Assembly (NCBI RefSeq): GCF_020526085.1
Contig: NZ_CP084874.1
Span: forward strand, 3,162,001 to 3,226,000
Reading direction: 5' to 3'
Length of the DNA: 64,000 nucleotides
DNA from: Klebsiella africana
Lineage (GTDB): Bacteria; Pseudomonadota; Gammaproteobacteria; Enterobacterales; Enterobacteriaceae
A program made the position numbers and the translations under genes. The notes under the pieces were generated by a model that ran no database searches, was not told the DNA's origin, and saw only the letters and a list, made by a program, of their open reading frames with translations. Position 1 is the first letter of the stretch; each line of letters opens with the position of its first letter. Positions 12,647 through 23,832 of the stretch are shown here, piece by piece.

Positions 12647-12736
12647 GCCCGGCGGCGCTGCGCTTGCCAGGCCTACAGGTTCTGTGGCCACCGGCTGGAC
12701 CGTAGGCCGGATCAGGCGAAGCCGCCATCCGGCATA
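12647..12736. repeat. REP/BIME unit C
   Basis: Second copy of the 118-bp tandem period (start 12647 versus 12529 for unit B). It differs at single bases, such as TACAGGTTCTGTGGCC and CGGATCAGGCG. The linker to unit D is again TAAAGACAGGCACC plus about 15 bases. Confidence 0.85.
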
Positions 12737-12764
12737 AAGACAGGCACCCGCACTGCTGTTCACC

Positions 12765-12854
12765 GCCCGGCGGCGCTGCGCTTGCCGGGCCTACGGGTTC
12801 TGTAGCCGCCGGCTGAACCGTAGGCCGGATAAGGCGTTAGCCGCCATCCGGCAT
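12765..12854. repeat. REP/BIME unit D
   Basis: Third copy in the 118-bp tandem period. The second REP half reads AAGGCGTTAGCCGCC instead of AAGGCGAAGCCGCC. It ends 28 bp before the pepT stop codon, so the array may also influence 3' processing of pepT mRNA. Confidence 0.85.
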
Positions 12855-12882
12855 CTTGTCCGACACGGTCCGTTTGAGGAGG

Positions 12883-14115
12883 CTATTTCCCTTTTCGTGC
12901 CGCCGTCAGCTCGGCGATACGCACGATCACCTGCACCGCCTTCTCCATCCCTTCCAGAGTGACAAATTCATGCTTGCCGTGATAGTTATAGCCGCCGGTA
13001 AACAGATTCGGGCACGGTAATCCCATAAACGAGAGCTGCGCGCCATCGGTGCCGCCGCGGATCGGCTTCATTTGCGGTTCAATATCGCAGTCCACCATCG
13101 CCTGACGGGCAATATCGACCACGTGCGGATGAGCGATCACCTGCTCATGCATATTGTAATAACTATCCTCGATTACCAGCTCGATATAGCAGTCCGGGTG
13201 CAGCCCCTTGCCGACCTTTTTGGCGATCTCCATCATCTTGCGCTTACGCGCCTCGAAGTGCTTACGGTCAAAATCGCGGATGATGTAATGCATCTCGGCC
13301 CGATCAACGCTGCCTTTCATGCTGGTGAGGTGATAAAAACCTTCATAACCTTCGGTGGTCTCCGGCGCCTCATCGGCCGGCACTTCGGCATGAATGCGTG
13401 CGGCCAGCGACAGCGCATTCACCATCACCCCTTTCGCGGTGCCGGGATGCACGTTATTGCCGACAATTTTAATGGTCACCGAGGCGGCGTTGAAGTTTTC
13501 AAACTCCAGTTCGCCGACCCCGCCGCCGTCAACGGTATAAGCCCAGCGGGCATCAAAGGCCTCGACGTCGAAATGCTTCGCCCCTTTACCCACCTCTTCA
13601 TCGGGGGTGAAGGCCACGCGGATATCGCCATGGGGGATGTTTTTCGCCTGCAGGGTCGCCAGCGCGGTCATGATTTCGGCAATACCGGCCTTGTCGTCGG
13701 CCCCGAGCAACGTTTTCCCGTCGGTGGTGATCAACGTCTGTCCCAACAGCTGATGCAGTACCGGGAACATCACCGGCGAGAGCACCTCATCGCCGATGCC
13801 CAGCGCGATATCGCCGCCGCGATAGTTTTCGACAATCTGCGGATTGACGTTTTTACCGCTGAAATCCGGCGACGTGTCGACGTGAGAGATAAAGCCGATG
13901 GCCGGGATATCGCCCTCGACGTTGGCGGGCAGGGTTCCCATTACCGTCCCTTTTTCACTCAGCGTTACCTTGACCAGTCCCATTTCTTCCAACTGCGCCT
14001 GCAACAGGCGTAACAGCTTCCACTGCCCTTCCGTGCTGGGGACCTGACGAACGCCAGGCTTTGACTGCGTGTCCAAAGAAACGTACTGCAAAAAACGCTC
14101 AAGCAATTTATCCAT
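12883..14115 (-). CDS. pepT: Peptidase T (tripeptide aminopeptidase)
   Basis: Cytosolic dizinc M20 aminopeptidase that cleaves the N-terminal residue of tripeptides. Metal and catalytic motifs are visible: [22 protein letters not shown] and [13 protein letters not shown] 14115 is preceded by GAGGGTGGCTAC and gives 410 residues, near the E. coli 408. The frame stays open 12 codons upstream. It is divergent from potABCD, as in E. coli. FNR control is known for Salmonella pepT, but no clear FNR box was seen here. Confidence 0.97.
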   Translation of the reverse strand: MDKLLERFLQYVSLDTQSKPGVRQVPSTEGQWKLLRLLQAQLEEMGLVKVTLSEKGTVMGTLPANVEGDIPAIGFISHVDTSPDFSGKNVNPQIVENYRGGDIALGIGDEVLSPVMFPVLHQLLGQTLITTDGKTLLGADDKAGIAEIMTALATLQAKNIPHGDIRVAFTPDEEVGKGAKHFDVEAFDARWAYTVDGGGVGELEFENFNAASVTIKIVGNNVHPGTAKGVMVNALSLAARIHAEVPADEAPETTEGYEGFYHLTSMKGSVDRAEMHYIIRDFDRKHFEARKRKMMEIAKKVGKGLHPDCYIELVIEDSYYNMHEQVIAHPHVVDIARQAMVDCDIEPQMKPIRGGTDGAQLSFMGLPCPNLFTGGYNYHGKHEFVTLEGMEKAVQVIVRIAELTAARKGK

Positions 14116-14261
14116 GTAGCCACCCTCTTCTTTTGTGACAACATTATTCATAAGCCAGAAAAGACAAATATTGCGTCAGGTCATTCTTAGTCCGTAAAGC
14201 GAAATTTAATAACAGGACCGACGTTATGGTGTAAAGGTAGACTATCCGCGCGTATCAAGGA

Positions 14262-14290
14262 TTGGCGATTACCCTCGTTTGCCGTAGAAT
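14262..14290 (+). promoter_or_regulatory. Candidate sigma-70 promoter of potABCD
   Basis: TTGGCG at 14262-14267 and TAGAAT at 14285-14290 are separated by 17 nt, about 85 nt before the potA start. No other element between pepT and potA fits as well. Confidence 0.5.
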
Positions 14291-14373
14291 GCTGGCCCTT
14301 ATTAAAAACGTGCAACCCCAAAGGTGGTTAATCACAAACCCCGCAGCGGTCAGCGATTTTCCGTTGCGTCTAC

Positions 14374-15493
<1,120 letters not shown>

Positions 15494-15510
<17 letters not shown>

Positions 15511-16351
15511 ATTCCAGAATGTGGTGATTGCCACTATCGTCGGTTGGCTGGTGCTGTTTGTCTTCCTGCCCAACCTGATGATCATCGCCACCAGCTTCCT
15601 GACCCGCGACGACGCTAACTTCGTCAAGCTGGTCTTCACGCTGGACAACTACTCGCGGCTGCTGGATCCGCTCTATTATGACGTGCTGCTGCATTCGCTG
15701 AACATGGCGCTGCTGGCGACCCTCGCCTGCCTGGCGCTGGGCTATCCGTTTGCGTGGTTCCTTGCCCGGCTGCCGCAGAAGGTACGGCCCCTGCTGTTGT
15801 TCCTGCTGATCGTCCCTTTTTGGACCAACTCGTTGATCCGCATCTACGGGCTGAAGATTTTCCTCAGCACTAAAGGTTACCTGAACGAGTTTCTGCTGTG
15901 GCTGGGGGTGATCGACACCCCGATACGCATTATGTTCACCCCCTCGGCGGTGATCATCGGCCTGGTGTACATCCTGCTGCCGTTTATGGTGATGCCGCTC
16001 TACTCCAGCATTGAGAAACTGGATCGCCCGCTGCTGGAAGCGGCGAAAGATCTCGGCGCCAGCAAGCTGCAGACCTTTATCCGCATCATCATTCCGCTGA
16101 CCATGCCGGGGATCATCGCCGGCTGTCTGCTGGTAATGCTGCCGGCAATGGGGCTGTTCTACGTTTCCGACCTGATGGGCGGCGCCAAGAACCTGCTGAT
16201 CGGCAATGTGATCAAAAGCCAGTTCCTCAATATCCGCGACTGGCCGTTCGGCGCGGCAACCAGCATTACCTTAACCCTGGTGATGGGCCTGATGCTGTTG
16301 ATTTACTGGCGCGCGGCGCGCCTGCTGAATAAAAAGGTGGAGCTGGAATGA
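15494..16351 (+). CDS. potB: Spermidine/putrescine ABC transporter permease PotB
   Basis: Inner-membrane permease with about six transmembrane segments. The EAA loop [20 protein letters not shown] contacts PotA. Start at ATG 15494 (MKNTSKFQ), overlapping the end of potA by 17 nt. Its stop overlaps the potC start by 4 nt (ATGA). Both overlaps indicate coupled translation. Confidence 0.96.
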
Positions 16352-17133
16352 TCGGTCGACTGCTGCGCGGCGGCTTTATGACCGCCATCTATGCGTATCT
16401 TTACATCCCTATTATTATTCTGATCGTTAACTCGTTTAACCGGTCGCGCTTCGGCATCAACTGGCAGGGGTTCACTACCGACTGGTATAGCCTGCTGATG
16501 AACAACGATAGCCTGCTGCAGGCCGCCCAGCACTCGCTGACCATGGCGGTGCTGTCGGCGACCTTCGCCACCCTTATCGGCTCGCTGACCGCCGTGGCGC
16601 TGTACCGTTACCGCTTTCGCGGCAAACCGTTCGTTAGCGGCATGCTATTCGTAGTGATGATGTCGCCGGATATCGTAATGGCTATCTCCCTGCTGGTGCT
16701 GTTTATGCTGATCGGTATTCAGCTGGGCTTCTGGTCGCTGCTGTTTTCGCATATCACCTTCTGCCTGCCCTTCGTGGTGGTTACCGTGTTCTCCCGGCTG
16801 AAAGGCTTTGATGTACGCATGCTGGAAGCGGCGAAAGATCTCGGCGCCAGTGAGATGACCATCCTGCGCAAAATTATCCTGCCGCTGGCCCTGCCGGCGG
16901 TAGCCGCTGGGTGGCTGCTGAGCTTCACGTTGTCGATGGATGACGTGGTGGTTTCCTCGTTCGTCACCGGTCCGGGGTATGAAATTCTGCCACTGAAGAT
17001 CTATTCAATGGTCAAGGTTGGCGTTTCGCCCGAGGTGAACGCCCTGGCCACGATTCTGTTGGTTCTGTCGCTGGTGATGGTCATCGCCAGTCAGTTAATT
17101 GCACGTGATAAAACTCAGGGGACGTTAAAATGA
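16348..17133 (+). CDS. potC: Spermidine/putrescine ABC transporter permease PotC
   Basis: Second permease subunit. 261 residues, six predicted membrane segments, with the EAA loop [20 protein letters not shown]. It overlaps potB and potD by 4 nt each. Confidence 0.96.
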   Translation: MIGRLLRGGFMTAIYAYLYIPIIILIVNSFNRSRFGINWQGFTTDWYSLLMNNDSLLQAAQHSLTMAVLSATFATLIGSLTAVALYRYRFRGKPFVSGMLFVVMMSPDIVMAISLLVLFMLIGIQLGFWSLLFSHITFCLPFVVVTVFSRLKGFDVRMLEAAKDLGASEMTILRKIILPLALPAVAAGWLLSFTLSMDDVVVSSFVTGPGYEILPLKIYSMVKVGVSPEVNALATILLVLSLVMVIASQLIARDKTQGTLK

Positions 17134-18176
17134 AAAAATGGTCACGCCACCTGCTCGCGGCGGGCGCTCTGGCAATCGGCATGGGCGCTGCGCACGCGGA
17201 CGATAGCAAAACGCTCTATTTCTATAACTGGACCGAGTATGTGCCGCCGGGCCTGCTGGAGCAGTTCACCAAAGAGACCGGCATCAAGGTTATCTATTCG
17301 ACCTACGAGTCGAACGAAACCATGTACGCCAAGCTCAAGACCTATAAAGACGGCGCGTACGATCTGGTCGTCCCGTCGACCTACTTTGTCGACAAGATGC
17401 GCAAAGAAGGCATGCTGCAAAAGATTGATAAGAGCAAGCTGAGTAACTTCAGCAACCTCGATCCGCAGATGCTGAATAAACCGTTCGATCCGAATAACGA
17501 CTACTCGATTCCCTATATCTGGGGGGCGACGGCCATCGGCGTCAATAGCGATGCTATCGACCCGAAAACTATCACCAGCTGGGCCGACCTGTGGAAACCG
17601 GAATATAAAAGCAGTCTGCTGCTGACCGACGACGCGCGCGAGGTGTTCCAGATGGCGCTGCGTAAACTGGGCTATTCCGGTAACACCACCAACCCGAAAG
17701 AGATTGAAGCCGCCTATAACGAGCTGAAAAAACTGATGCCCAACGTCGCGGCGTTTAACTCCGATAACCCGGCTAACCCATATATGGAAGGCGAAGTGAA
17801 CCTCGGCATGGTATGGAACGGCTCGGCTTACGTCGCCCGCCAGGCCGGTACCCCGCTGGAAGTGATCTGGCCGAAAGAAGGCGGCATCTTCTGGATGGAC
17901 AGCCTGTCGATCCCGGCGAATGCCAAAAACGTCGACGGCGCGCTGAAGCTAATTAACTTCCTGTTGCGCCCTGATGTCGCGAAACAGGTAGCCGAAACTA
18001 TCGGTTATCCGACGCCGAATCTGGCCGCGCGCAAAATGCTCAGCCCGGCAGTGGCCAACGATAAATCGCTCTATCCGGACGCCGCAACCATTGAGAAAGG
18101 CGAATGGCAGAATGACGTCGGCAGCGCCAGCGCCATTTATGAAGAGTATTACCAGAAGCTGAAAGCGGGCCGTTAA
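17130..18176 (+). CDS. potD: Spermidine/putrescine periplasmic binding protein
   Basis: Periplasmic receptor that delivers polyamines to PotBC. Signal peptide 1-23 ending in GAAHA, mature N-terminus DDSKTLYFYNWTEY. Acidic and aromatic ligand-pocket residues are expected in YNWTEY, the STYESNETMYAKL block and the WNGSAY block. 348 residues, the E. coli length. Last gene of potABCD, with a terminator directly behind it. Confidence 0.97.
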   Translation: MKKWSRHLLAAGALAIGMGAAHADDSKTLYFYNWTEYVPPGLLEQFTKETGIKVIYSTYESNETMYAKLKTYKDGAYDLVVPSTYFVDKMRKEGMLQKIDKSKLSNFSNLDPQMLNKPFDPNNDYSIPYIWGATAIGVNSDAIDPKTITSWADLWKPEYKSSLLLTDDAREVFQMALRKLGYSGNTTNPKEIEAAYNELKKLMPNVAAFNSDNPANPYMEGEVNLGMVWNGSAYVARQAGTPLEVIWPKEGGIFWMDSLSIPANAKNVDGALKLINFLLRPDVAKQVAETIGYPTPNLAARKMLSPAVANDKSLYPDAATIEKGEWQNDVGSASAIYEEYYQKLKAGR

Positions 18177-18184
18177 TCCCGCAA

Positions 18185-18212
18185 GGCGGAACCTCGGTTC
18201 CGCCCTTTTTTT
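18185..18212 (+). terminator. Terminator after potD
   Basis: Stem GGCGGAAC/GTTCCGCC (8 bp) with loop CTCG, then C and seven T residues. It lies 8 nt behind the potD stop and before the convergent aldehyde dehydrogenase gene. Confidence 0.92.
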
Positions 18213-18221
18213 GCCCTCACC

Positions 18222-19946
18222 CTAGCCCCGCAGCGCGCGCCAGAGGATCGCCGGCAGCTTGCGCCAGCGCGGCCGATGGTAAAAATCCACCAGCCGCTGC
18301 GCCACCACTTCCTGCCCCCGGTGGGTGATGAACCAGGGCGGCAGGGGCATCAGCGTCAGTTCGCCATGGCACAGACTACGCGGAAACGGCCGAAACGGCG
18401 CCTCAATCACCGTGCGCTCGGTTTTCTCCAGCATAAAGCTGTTATGCACCTTCCCCCGCCCGCTCTGAATATCGTCGAGCGTGTGGCCGGGAAACGCCCC
18501 CCACGGGCAAGGGGCTAACAGGAAGGCCACCCCGCTCCAGCAGTTGATCGCCACCGTGCCGTAGCGCAGCTCGGCGATCAGCGCGTTAAAACGCTTACGC
18601 CCGATCGCTTTGCGGGTGCGCGGGTGGATCACAATATTGGCCCCCAGCGTGCCCTGCAGCCGCTGATTCGCATAGCCGATCGCCTGGCGCAGAAAGCTTT
18701 CCGCACTGTCGGCCTCAAGGTGGGTGATCGACAGCCCCGGGCCAAAGACCTCCTGCTGGCAAAACCCCGGATCATCGTCGGTATTCGCCACAATCAACGG
18801 CAGCGCGTCACCGCGGGCTATCTCCAGCGGCTGCCGGGCGCGCAGGCGAAAATCGGTCAGCCGGTTTTCAGCGCCGGGATAATAGTCCGGACGGGTGTTC
18901 GCGGCGATCAGCCGGTACAGCTGATTCAGCAAGGCCGTCGCTGGCTCCCAGCCCTGCTGCAGGATCAGCACCTGGCTGGCCACGCAGTTAAACCCGCCGT
19001 TGTTCATCTTCTGCGTCGCCAGCTGCTGCGCCTGAAATGCGATATCCGCCTCGCTCCACGGCCCGGGAACGATAATGGTGGGGCTGACGCCACCCAGCTC
19101 CGAGGTCACCCGACGCGGGTTCAACGGCGTTCCGGCGGCCCGACGCTGGCGAGCCGCTTCACCCTCGCCCCAGACGATGGCGTCATGGGTCTCACGGGAG
19201 CCGGTGATATGGATCTCATCGACAGCGGGATGGGTGGTCAGCCACGCCCCCGCCCGGCCGTCGCCGGTGACGATGCGGAGTGCATCCATGGCAATCAGCG
19301 GCGCCAGGGCCTGGGCCAGCAGATCGTGCAGATAATCATTCACCGGGTTGAGCTTCAGCAGGCAGACCTGATTCTCAATAAACAGCTTGTGTAGCACATC
19401 CAGTGGCGCAATCGAGGCCACATTGCCGGCGCCAAGCACCAGCGCCAGCTTGCCCTGCCGCACGGCAGGCGGGATGTCGTATGCCCGCGCCGCATAGCGG
19501 TCGAGGTGGGCCCGGGTGACGCCTGGCTGCATCCATATCTCAGCGCGAACACCAGACAGCAACAGTCGATCCCAGAGCGTGCCGGGCACCACCCGCAGCG
19601 CCAGGCGGCCGTCCGCCAGCGTCCGCAGCGGGAGCCGCCGCAGAAAAGTCTTCTCCTCCAGCTGCTCCAGGGTGGCGATAAGCCCGTTGCAGCCGACCAT
19701 TAGCGCGCAGGGGCCCGCCAGCCACTCTTCCCCCGCCAGCGGATCGCCCGCTGGCAACCCTTTGGCCGCCGCTGCCGCGGCCACCCACGCCGGGGCAATG
19801 CCGGCCAGAGCATCCTTGATCTGGCGCAGGAGCGCCAGACGACGGTTCACTGAGGTTTCCGCCCAGCGCTGGCGCGCCGCCGACAAGGCGTGCAGGGCAG
19901 CTTCATACTGAGAACAGGTCGTCAGACCGGGTCGCGCATGGCTCAT
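18222..19946 (-). CDS. Aldehyde dehydrogenase-superfamily protein
   Basis: 574 residues, longer than the usual 480-500. Superfamily residues present: Glu283 in VTSELGGVSPT and nucleophile Cys321 in NNGGFNCVASQ. The Rossmann part is around 165-250 (LALVLGAGNVASIAPLDV, then IHITGS). Between ITGS and ELGG it carries an insertion rich in Arg and Ala. After the core it has a C-terminal extension of about 60 residues. Start ATG 19946 overlaps the stop of the upstream acyl-CoA ligase by 4 nt, so the two are made together. This suggests aldehyde/acyl interconversion on the ligase product, but direction and substrate are unknown. Confidence 0.85.
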   Translation of the reverse strand: MSHARPGLTTCSQYEAALHALSAARQRWAETSVNRRLALLRQIKDALAGIAPAWVAAAAAAKGLPAGDPLAGEEWLAGPCALMVGCNGLIATLEQLEEKTFLRRLPLRTLADGRLALRVVPGTLWDRLLLSGVRAEIWMQPGVTRAHLDRYAARAYDIPPAVRQGKLALVLGAGNVASIAPLDVLHKLFIENQVCLLKLNPVNDYLHDLLAQALAPLIAMDALRIVTGDGRAGAWLTTHPAVDEIHITGSRETHDAIVWGEGEAARQRRAAGTPLNPRRVTSELGGVSPTIIVPGPWSEADIAFQAQQLATQKMNNGGFNCVASQVLILQQGWEPATALLNQLYRLIAANTRPDYYPGAENRLTDFRLRARQPLEIARGDALPLIVANTDDDPGFCQQEVFGPGLSITHLEADSAESFLRQAIGYANQRLQGTLGANIVIHPRTRKAIGRKRFNALIAELRYGTVAINCWSGVAFLLAPCPWGAFPGHTLDDIQSGRGKVHNSFMLEKTERTVIEAPFRPFPRSLCHGELTLMPLPPWFITHRGQEVVAQRLVDFYHRPRWRKLPAILWRALRG

Positions 19947-21571
19947 TTTCCCTCACTCATTAAAATCTCTCCGTAGGCCTGGCGCAGCTGATTTTTGAGC
20001 ACCTTGCCCGTGGCGCTGACCGGCAGCGCATCGACAAATATCACCCGGTCCGGGATCTGCCATTTAGGCACCCGCTTCTCAAACCAGCTCAGTAGATCGG
20101 TCTCCTCCACTTCTCCCCCTTCCGCACGGACGCACAGCAGCACCGGCCGCTCGTCCCAGCGCGGATGGCGGGCGGCGATGGCCGCCGCGCTGCGCACCCC
20201 CGGATGCGCGATGGCGATATTCTCCAGCTCAACGGTGGAGATCCACTCGCCACCGGACTTGATAATATCCTTTGCCCGATCGCTGATCATCAGATAACCA
20301 TTGGCGTCGAGCGTACCGATATCACCGGTATCAAACCAGCCTGCCGCGGTCAGGGCGCTCGCGTCCTGACCATAGTATTGCTCTACCACCCAGTGCCCTC
20401 TGACCTGCAGATAACCCTGGCTTTGACCATCCCGGGGCAACGGTTCGCCACCCACGTCCACCACCTGCAGTTCGATGCCGAAAATGGGCCGCCCCTGACC
20501 GGCGCGCTGCTTTTGCTGTTCCTGTGCCGGAAGCGCGTCATGTTTGCTCAACGGTGTGTTGATGGTGCCGATGGGCGATGTTTCGGTCATTCCCCAGGCG
20601 TGGGTCAGCGCAATGCCGTAATCACGCTGAAAGGCCTCGGCCATCGACGGCGGCAGCGCGGAGCCGCCGACCAGCGCACGTTTAAATTCAGGCAGCCGGA
20701 CCTCTGTCCGGCGCATCGCCGCCAGCAAGCCGGCCCAGATCACCGGCACGCCAAACCCCACCGTCACCTTCTCGGCGGCCAGCAGCTGCAGCAGGCTGTC
20801 GCCATCGAGGTGCGGCCCCGGCAGCACCAGCCGCGCGCCGACCATGGCGGCGATAAACGGCGTCCCCCACGCGTTGACATGGAACATCGGCACCACCGGC
20901 AACAGGCTGTCCTTCGCCGATATACCGGCGGCGTCCGGCTGGTTGCCGCTCAGGGCGTGCAGGACCAGCGAACGATGGGTATTCAACACCCCTTTCGGCC
21001 GGCCGGTAGTTCCCGAGGTGTAGCAGAGCGAAGCTGGGGTCAGTTCATTGAGCTGCGGCCAGCGATAGTCTACTGTCCCCTGCTGCAACAGATCGTCATA
21101 AAACAGCAATGAGGGCAGCTGGCTGAGCGCCGCTTCGCTGCGGGACTCCATCAGCACGACGTGTTTCACCGTCGGCAGCTGCGGCAGCAGCTGCGCTACC
21201 AGCGGCAAAAAGGTCTGGTCAAAAAACAGCACTTCATCGGCAGCGTCGTTGAGGATATACCGCAGATGGTCAACCGACAGCCGCGGATTGACGGTGTGCG
21301 TCACCCAGCCGCCGGAGGCGACGGCAAAATAGATCTCCAGATGGCGGCGGTTGTTCCATGCCAGCGTGGCGCAGCGGGCACCCGGCGGCAGCCCCAGCGA
21401 CGCCAGCGCCGATGCCAGCCGCTGAGCACGGCTGGCCACCTCCCCCCAGCAGCTGCGCTCCTTCTCACCGCCAGTACTCACCGAGACAATCTCGGTCTCG
21501 CTGTGATACTGCGCCGCATGGCCGAGCAGCGCGGCAGTGGTGAGATCCTGATAAATCATCGGTGACGGCAT
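19943..21571 (-). CDS. AMP-forming acyl-CoA ligase
   Basis: ANL-superfamily enzyme of 542 residues. Motifs: YTSGTTGRPKGV (P-loop-like), AWGMTETSPIG, GWFDTGDIG, then SGGEWIS and the C-terminal catalytic Lys in VSATGKVLKN. It most resembles medium/long-chain fatty acyl-CoA ligases. ATG 21571 follows AAAGGAGACCCC. An upstream extension of 32 codons is open but lacks a ribosome site. No transmembrane segment or signal peptide. First gene of a two-gene operon. The chain length of the acid cannot be read from sequence. Confidence 0.88.
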   Translation of the reverse strand: MPSPMIYQDLTTAALLGHAAQYHSETEIVSVSTGGEKERSCWGEVASRAQRLASALASLGLPPGARCATLAWNNRRHLEIYFAVASGGWVTHTVNPRLSVDHLRYILNDAADEVLFFDQTFLPLVAQLLPQLPTVKHVVLMESRSEAALSQLPSLLFYDDLLQQGTVDYRWPQLNELTPASLCYTSGTTGRPKGVLNTHRSLVLHALSGNQPDAAGISAKDSLLPVVPMFHVNAWGTPFIAAMVGARLVLPGPHLDGDSLLQLLAAEKVTVGFGVPVIWAGLLAAMRRTEVRLPEFKRALVGGSALPPSMAEAFQRDYGIALTHAWGMTETSPIGTINTPLSKHDALPAQEQQKQRAGQGRPIFGIELQVVDVGGEPLPRDGQSQGYLQVRGHWVVEQYYGQDASALTAAGWFDTGDIGTLDANGYLMISDRAKDIIKSGGEWISTVELENIAIAHPGVRSAAAIAARHPRWDERPVLLCVRAEGGEVEETDLLSWFEKRVPKWQIPDRVIFVDALPVSATGKVLKNQLRQAYGEILMSEGK

Positions 21572-21770
21572 GGCGGGGTCTCCTTTACAGACGTCCGGCG
21601 GAATTGAGGGGCGCGGCGCGATCGTGCGGGCGCCTATTGAACCTGGTCTACATTTGCCGGTCTGCACAAAAAAACGTACGGAAATCAGCGGTCACGCACA
21701 AAATAGAGTGGGAAATTATTCAGGAAGGAGAAGACGAACGCATGACCGGAAGATCATTACTCAGGGAGCG

Positions 21771-21797
21771 TATCGCCCGACACCGGGCCGGGCGATA
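21771..21797 (-). terminator. Hairpin after the transketolase gene
   Basis: Inverted repeat TATCGCCCG/CGGGCGATA with a 9-base loop, 12 nt behind the transketolase stop. No T-run follows on the minus strand, so it may be an RNA-stabilising or Rho-linked 3' structure rather than an intrinsic terminator. Confidence 0.4.
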
Positions 21798-21808
21798 GCG
21801 GTGGGGAT

Positions 21809-23812
21809 TTACAGCAGCGCTTTCGCTTTAGCGACCACGTTGTCGACGGTGAAGCCGAACTCTTCGAACAGCTGCTCAGCCGGCGCAGACTCACCGAAGG
21901 TGGTCATGCCAACGATCGCCCCGTTCAGGCCAACGTATTTGAACCAGTAGTCAGCGATACCGGCTTCCACGGCAACGCGCGCGGTCACGGCTTTCGGCAG
22001 TACGGATTCACGATAAGCCGCATCCTGCTTGTCGAACGCGTCGGTGGACGGCATGGAGACCACGCGCGCCTTCACGCCTTCGGCAGTCAGTTTGTCCCAC
22101 GCGGCCACCGCCAGCTCCACTTCTGAACCAGTGGCGATGAAGATCAGCTCCGGCTGGCCGGCGCAATCTTTCAGCACGTAACCGCCGCGGGCCACGTTCG
22201 CCAGCTGCTCTGCGGTACGCTCCTGCTGCGCCAGGTTCTGACGGGACAGGATCAGCGCGGTCGGGCCGTCCTGACGCTCAACGCCATATTTCCACGCAAT
22301 CGCGGATTCAACCTGGTCACACGGACGCCAGGTGGACATGTTCGGCGTGACGCGCAGGGAAGCGACCTGCTCTACCGGCTGGTGAGTCGGGCCATCTTCG
22401 CCCAGACCGATGGAGTCGTGGGTGTAGACCATCACCTGACGCTGTTTCATCAGCGCCGCCATACGTACCGCGTTACGCGCATATTCCACGAACATCAGGA
22501 AGGTGGAGGTGTACGGCAGGAAACCGCCGTGCAGCGCGATACCGTTGGCAATCGCGGTCATACCGAACTCACGCACGCCGTAGTGGATGTAGTTCCCGGC
22601 AGCGTCTTCGTTGATCGGCTTAGAGCCAGACCACAGAGTCAGGTTGGACGGCGCCAGGTCAGCGGAGCCGCCGAGGAATTCCGGCAGCAGCGGGCCAAAC
22701 GCTTCGATGGCGTTCTGCGAGGCTTTACGGCTGGCGATTTTCGCCGGGTTGGCCTGCAGCTTCGCGATGAACTCGTTAGCTTTGGCGTCGAAGTCAGACG
22801 GCATCTCGCCTTTCATGCGGCGGGTGAATTCGGCTGCTTCCTGCGGGAAAGCTTTGGCGTAGGCAGCGAACTTCTCGTTCCATGCCGCTTCTTTCGCCTG
22901 GCCGGCTTCTTTGGCATCCCACTGCGCATAGATGTCAGACGGGATTTCAAACGGCGCGTATTTCCAGCCCAGCGCTTCGCGGGTCAGGGCGATTTCGGCG
23001 TCGCCCAGCGGCGCGCCGTGGGAGTCGTGGGTGCCTGCTTTGTTCGGCGAACCGAAGCCGATGATGGTTTTGCACATCAGCAGGGACGGTTTGTCGGTGA
23101 CCGCGCGCGCTTCTTCTACCGCGCGTTTGATGGCGTCAGCGTCGTGCCCGTCAACGCCGCGCACCACGTGCCAGCCGTAGGCTTCAAAGCGTTTCGCGGT
23201 ATCGTCGGTGAACCAGCCTTCAACGTGGCCGTCGATGGAGATGCCGTTGTCATCATAGAACGCCACCAGTTTGCCCAGTTTCAGGGTACCGGCCAGGGAG
23301 CACACTTCGTGAGAAATGCCTTCCATCATGCAGCCGTCGCCCATAAAGGCGTAGGTGTAGTGGTCGACGATGTCGTGGCCCGGACGGTTGAACTGCGCCG
23401 CCAGGGTTTTCTCGGCGATAGCCATCCCGACCGCGTTAGCGATACCCTGGCCCAGCGGACCGGTGGTGGTTTCCACGCCCGCGGTGTAGCCGACTTCCGG
23501 GTGGCCCGGGGTTTTGGCGTGCAGCTGGCGGAAGTTTTTCAGCTCGGATATCGGCAGATCGTAGCCAGTGAGGTGCAGCAGGCTGTAAATCAGCATCGAA
23601 CCATGGCCATTGGACAGGACAAAGCGGTCACGGTCAGCCCACGCCGGATTGTTCGGGTTATGGTTCAGGAAATCACGCCACAGCACTTCGGCAATGTCAG
23701 CCATACCCATCGGGGCACCCGGGTGGCCGGATTTGGCTTTCTGTACAGCGTCCATGCTCAGGGCGCGCAGCGCATTGGCGCACTGGCGGCGAGTGGTATT
23801 TGTCGTCTTCAT
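21809..23812 (-). CDS. Transketolase (cluster-specific paralog)
   Basis: Moves two-carbon ketol units between sugar phosphates with thiamin diphosphate and Mg2+. The ThDP motif starts at [12 protein letters not shown] and closes at [20 protein letters not shown] and GPTHQPVEQ are also canonical. 667 residues, full length. Last gene of the acid-sugar operon, 20 nt behind transaldolase. E. coli has talA-tktB in this same order, but here the pair sits in a catabolic cluster. That suggests dedicated removal of tetrose phosphate rather than housekeeping. Confidence 0.95.
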   Translation of the reverse strand: MKTTNTTRRQCANALRALSMDAVQKAKSGHPGAPMGMADIAEVLWRDFLNHNPNNPAWADRDRFVLSNGHGSMLIYSLLHLTGYDLPISELKNFRQLHAKTPGHPEVGYTAGVETTTGPLGQGIANAVGMAIAEKTLAAQFNRPGHDIVDHYTYAFMGDGCMMEGISHEVCSLAGTLKLGKLVAFYDDNGISIDGHVEGWFTDDTAKRFEAYGWHVVRGVDGHDADAIKRAVEEARAVTDKPSLLMCKTIIGFGSPNKAGTHDSHGAPLGDAEIALTREALGWKYAPFEIPSDIYAQWDAKEAGQAKEAAWNEKFAAYAKAFPQEAAEFTRRMKGEMPSDFDAKANEFIAKLQANPAKIASRKASQNAIEAFGPLLPEFLGGSADLAPSNLTLWSGSKPINEDAAGNYIHYGVREFGMTAIANGIALHGGFLPYTSTFLMFVEYARNAVRMAALMKQRQVMVYTHDSIGLGEDGPTHQPVEQVASLRVTPNMSTWRPCDQVESAIAWKYGVERQDGPTALILSRQNLAQQERTAEQLANVARGGYVLKDCAGQPELIFIATGSEVELAVAAWDKLTAEGVKARVVSMPSTDAFDKQDAAYRESVLPKAVTARVAVEAGIADYWFKYVGLNGAIVGMTTFGESAPAEQLFEEFGFTVDNVVAKAKALL

Positions 23813-23832
23813 CGGTCTATTTCCCCTGCGGC

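Noticed and set aside
12518..12763. 81-codon minus-strand frame upstream of the transposase
   Set aside because: Runs through the REP units and repeats itself; a by-product of the repeats.
12529..12854. Regular repeats that could look like a CRISPR array
   Set aside because: The period is 118 bp, the units themselves are inverted REP hairpins, the linkers are also repeated rather than unique spacers, and no cas genes are near.
21562..21798. 78-codon plus-strand frame near the acyl-CoA ligase start
   Set aside because: Overlaps the promoter and 5' end of the ligase gene; no ribosome site or homology seen.
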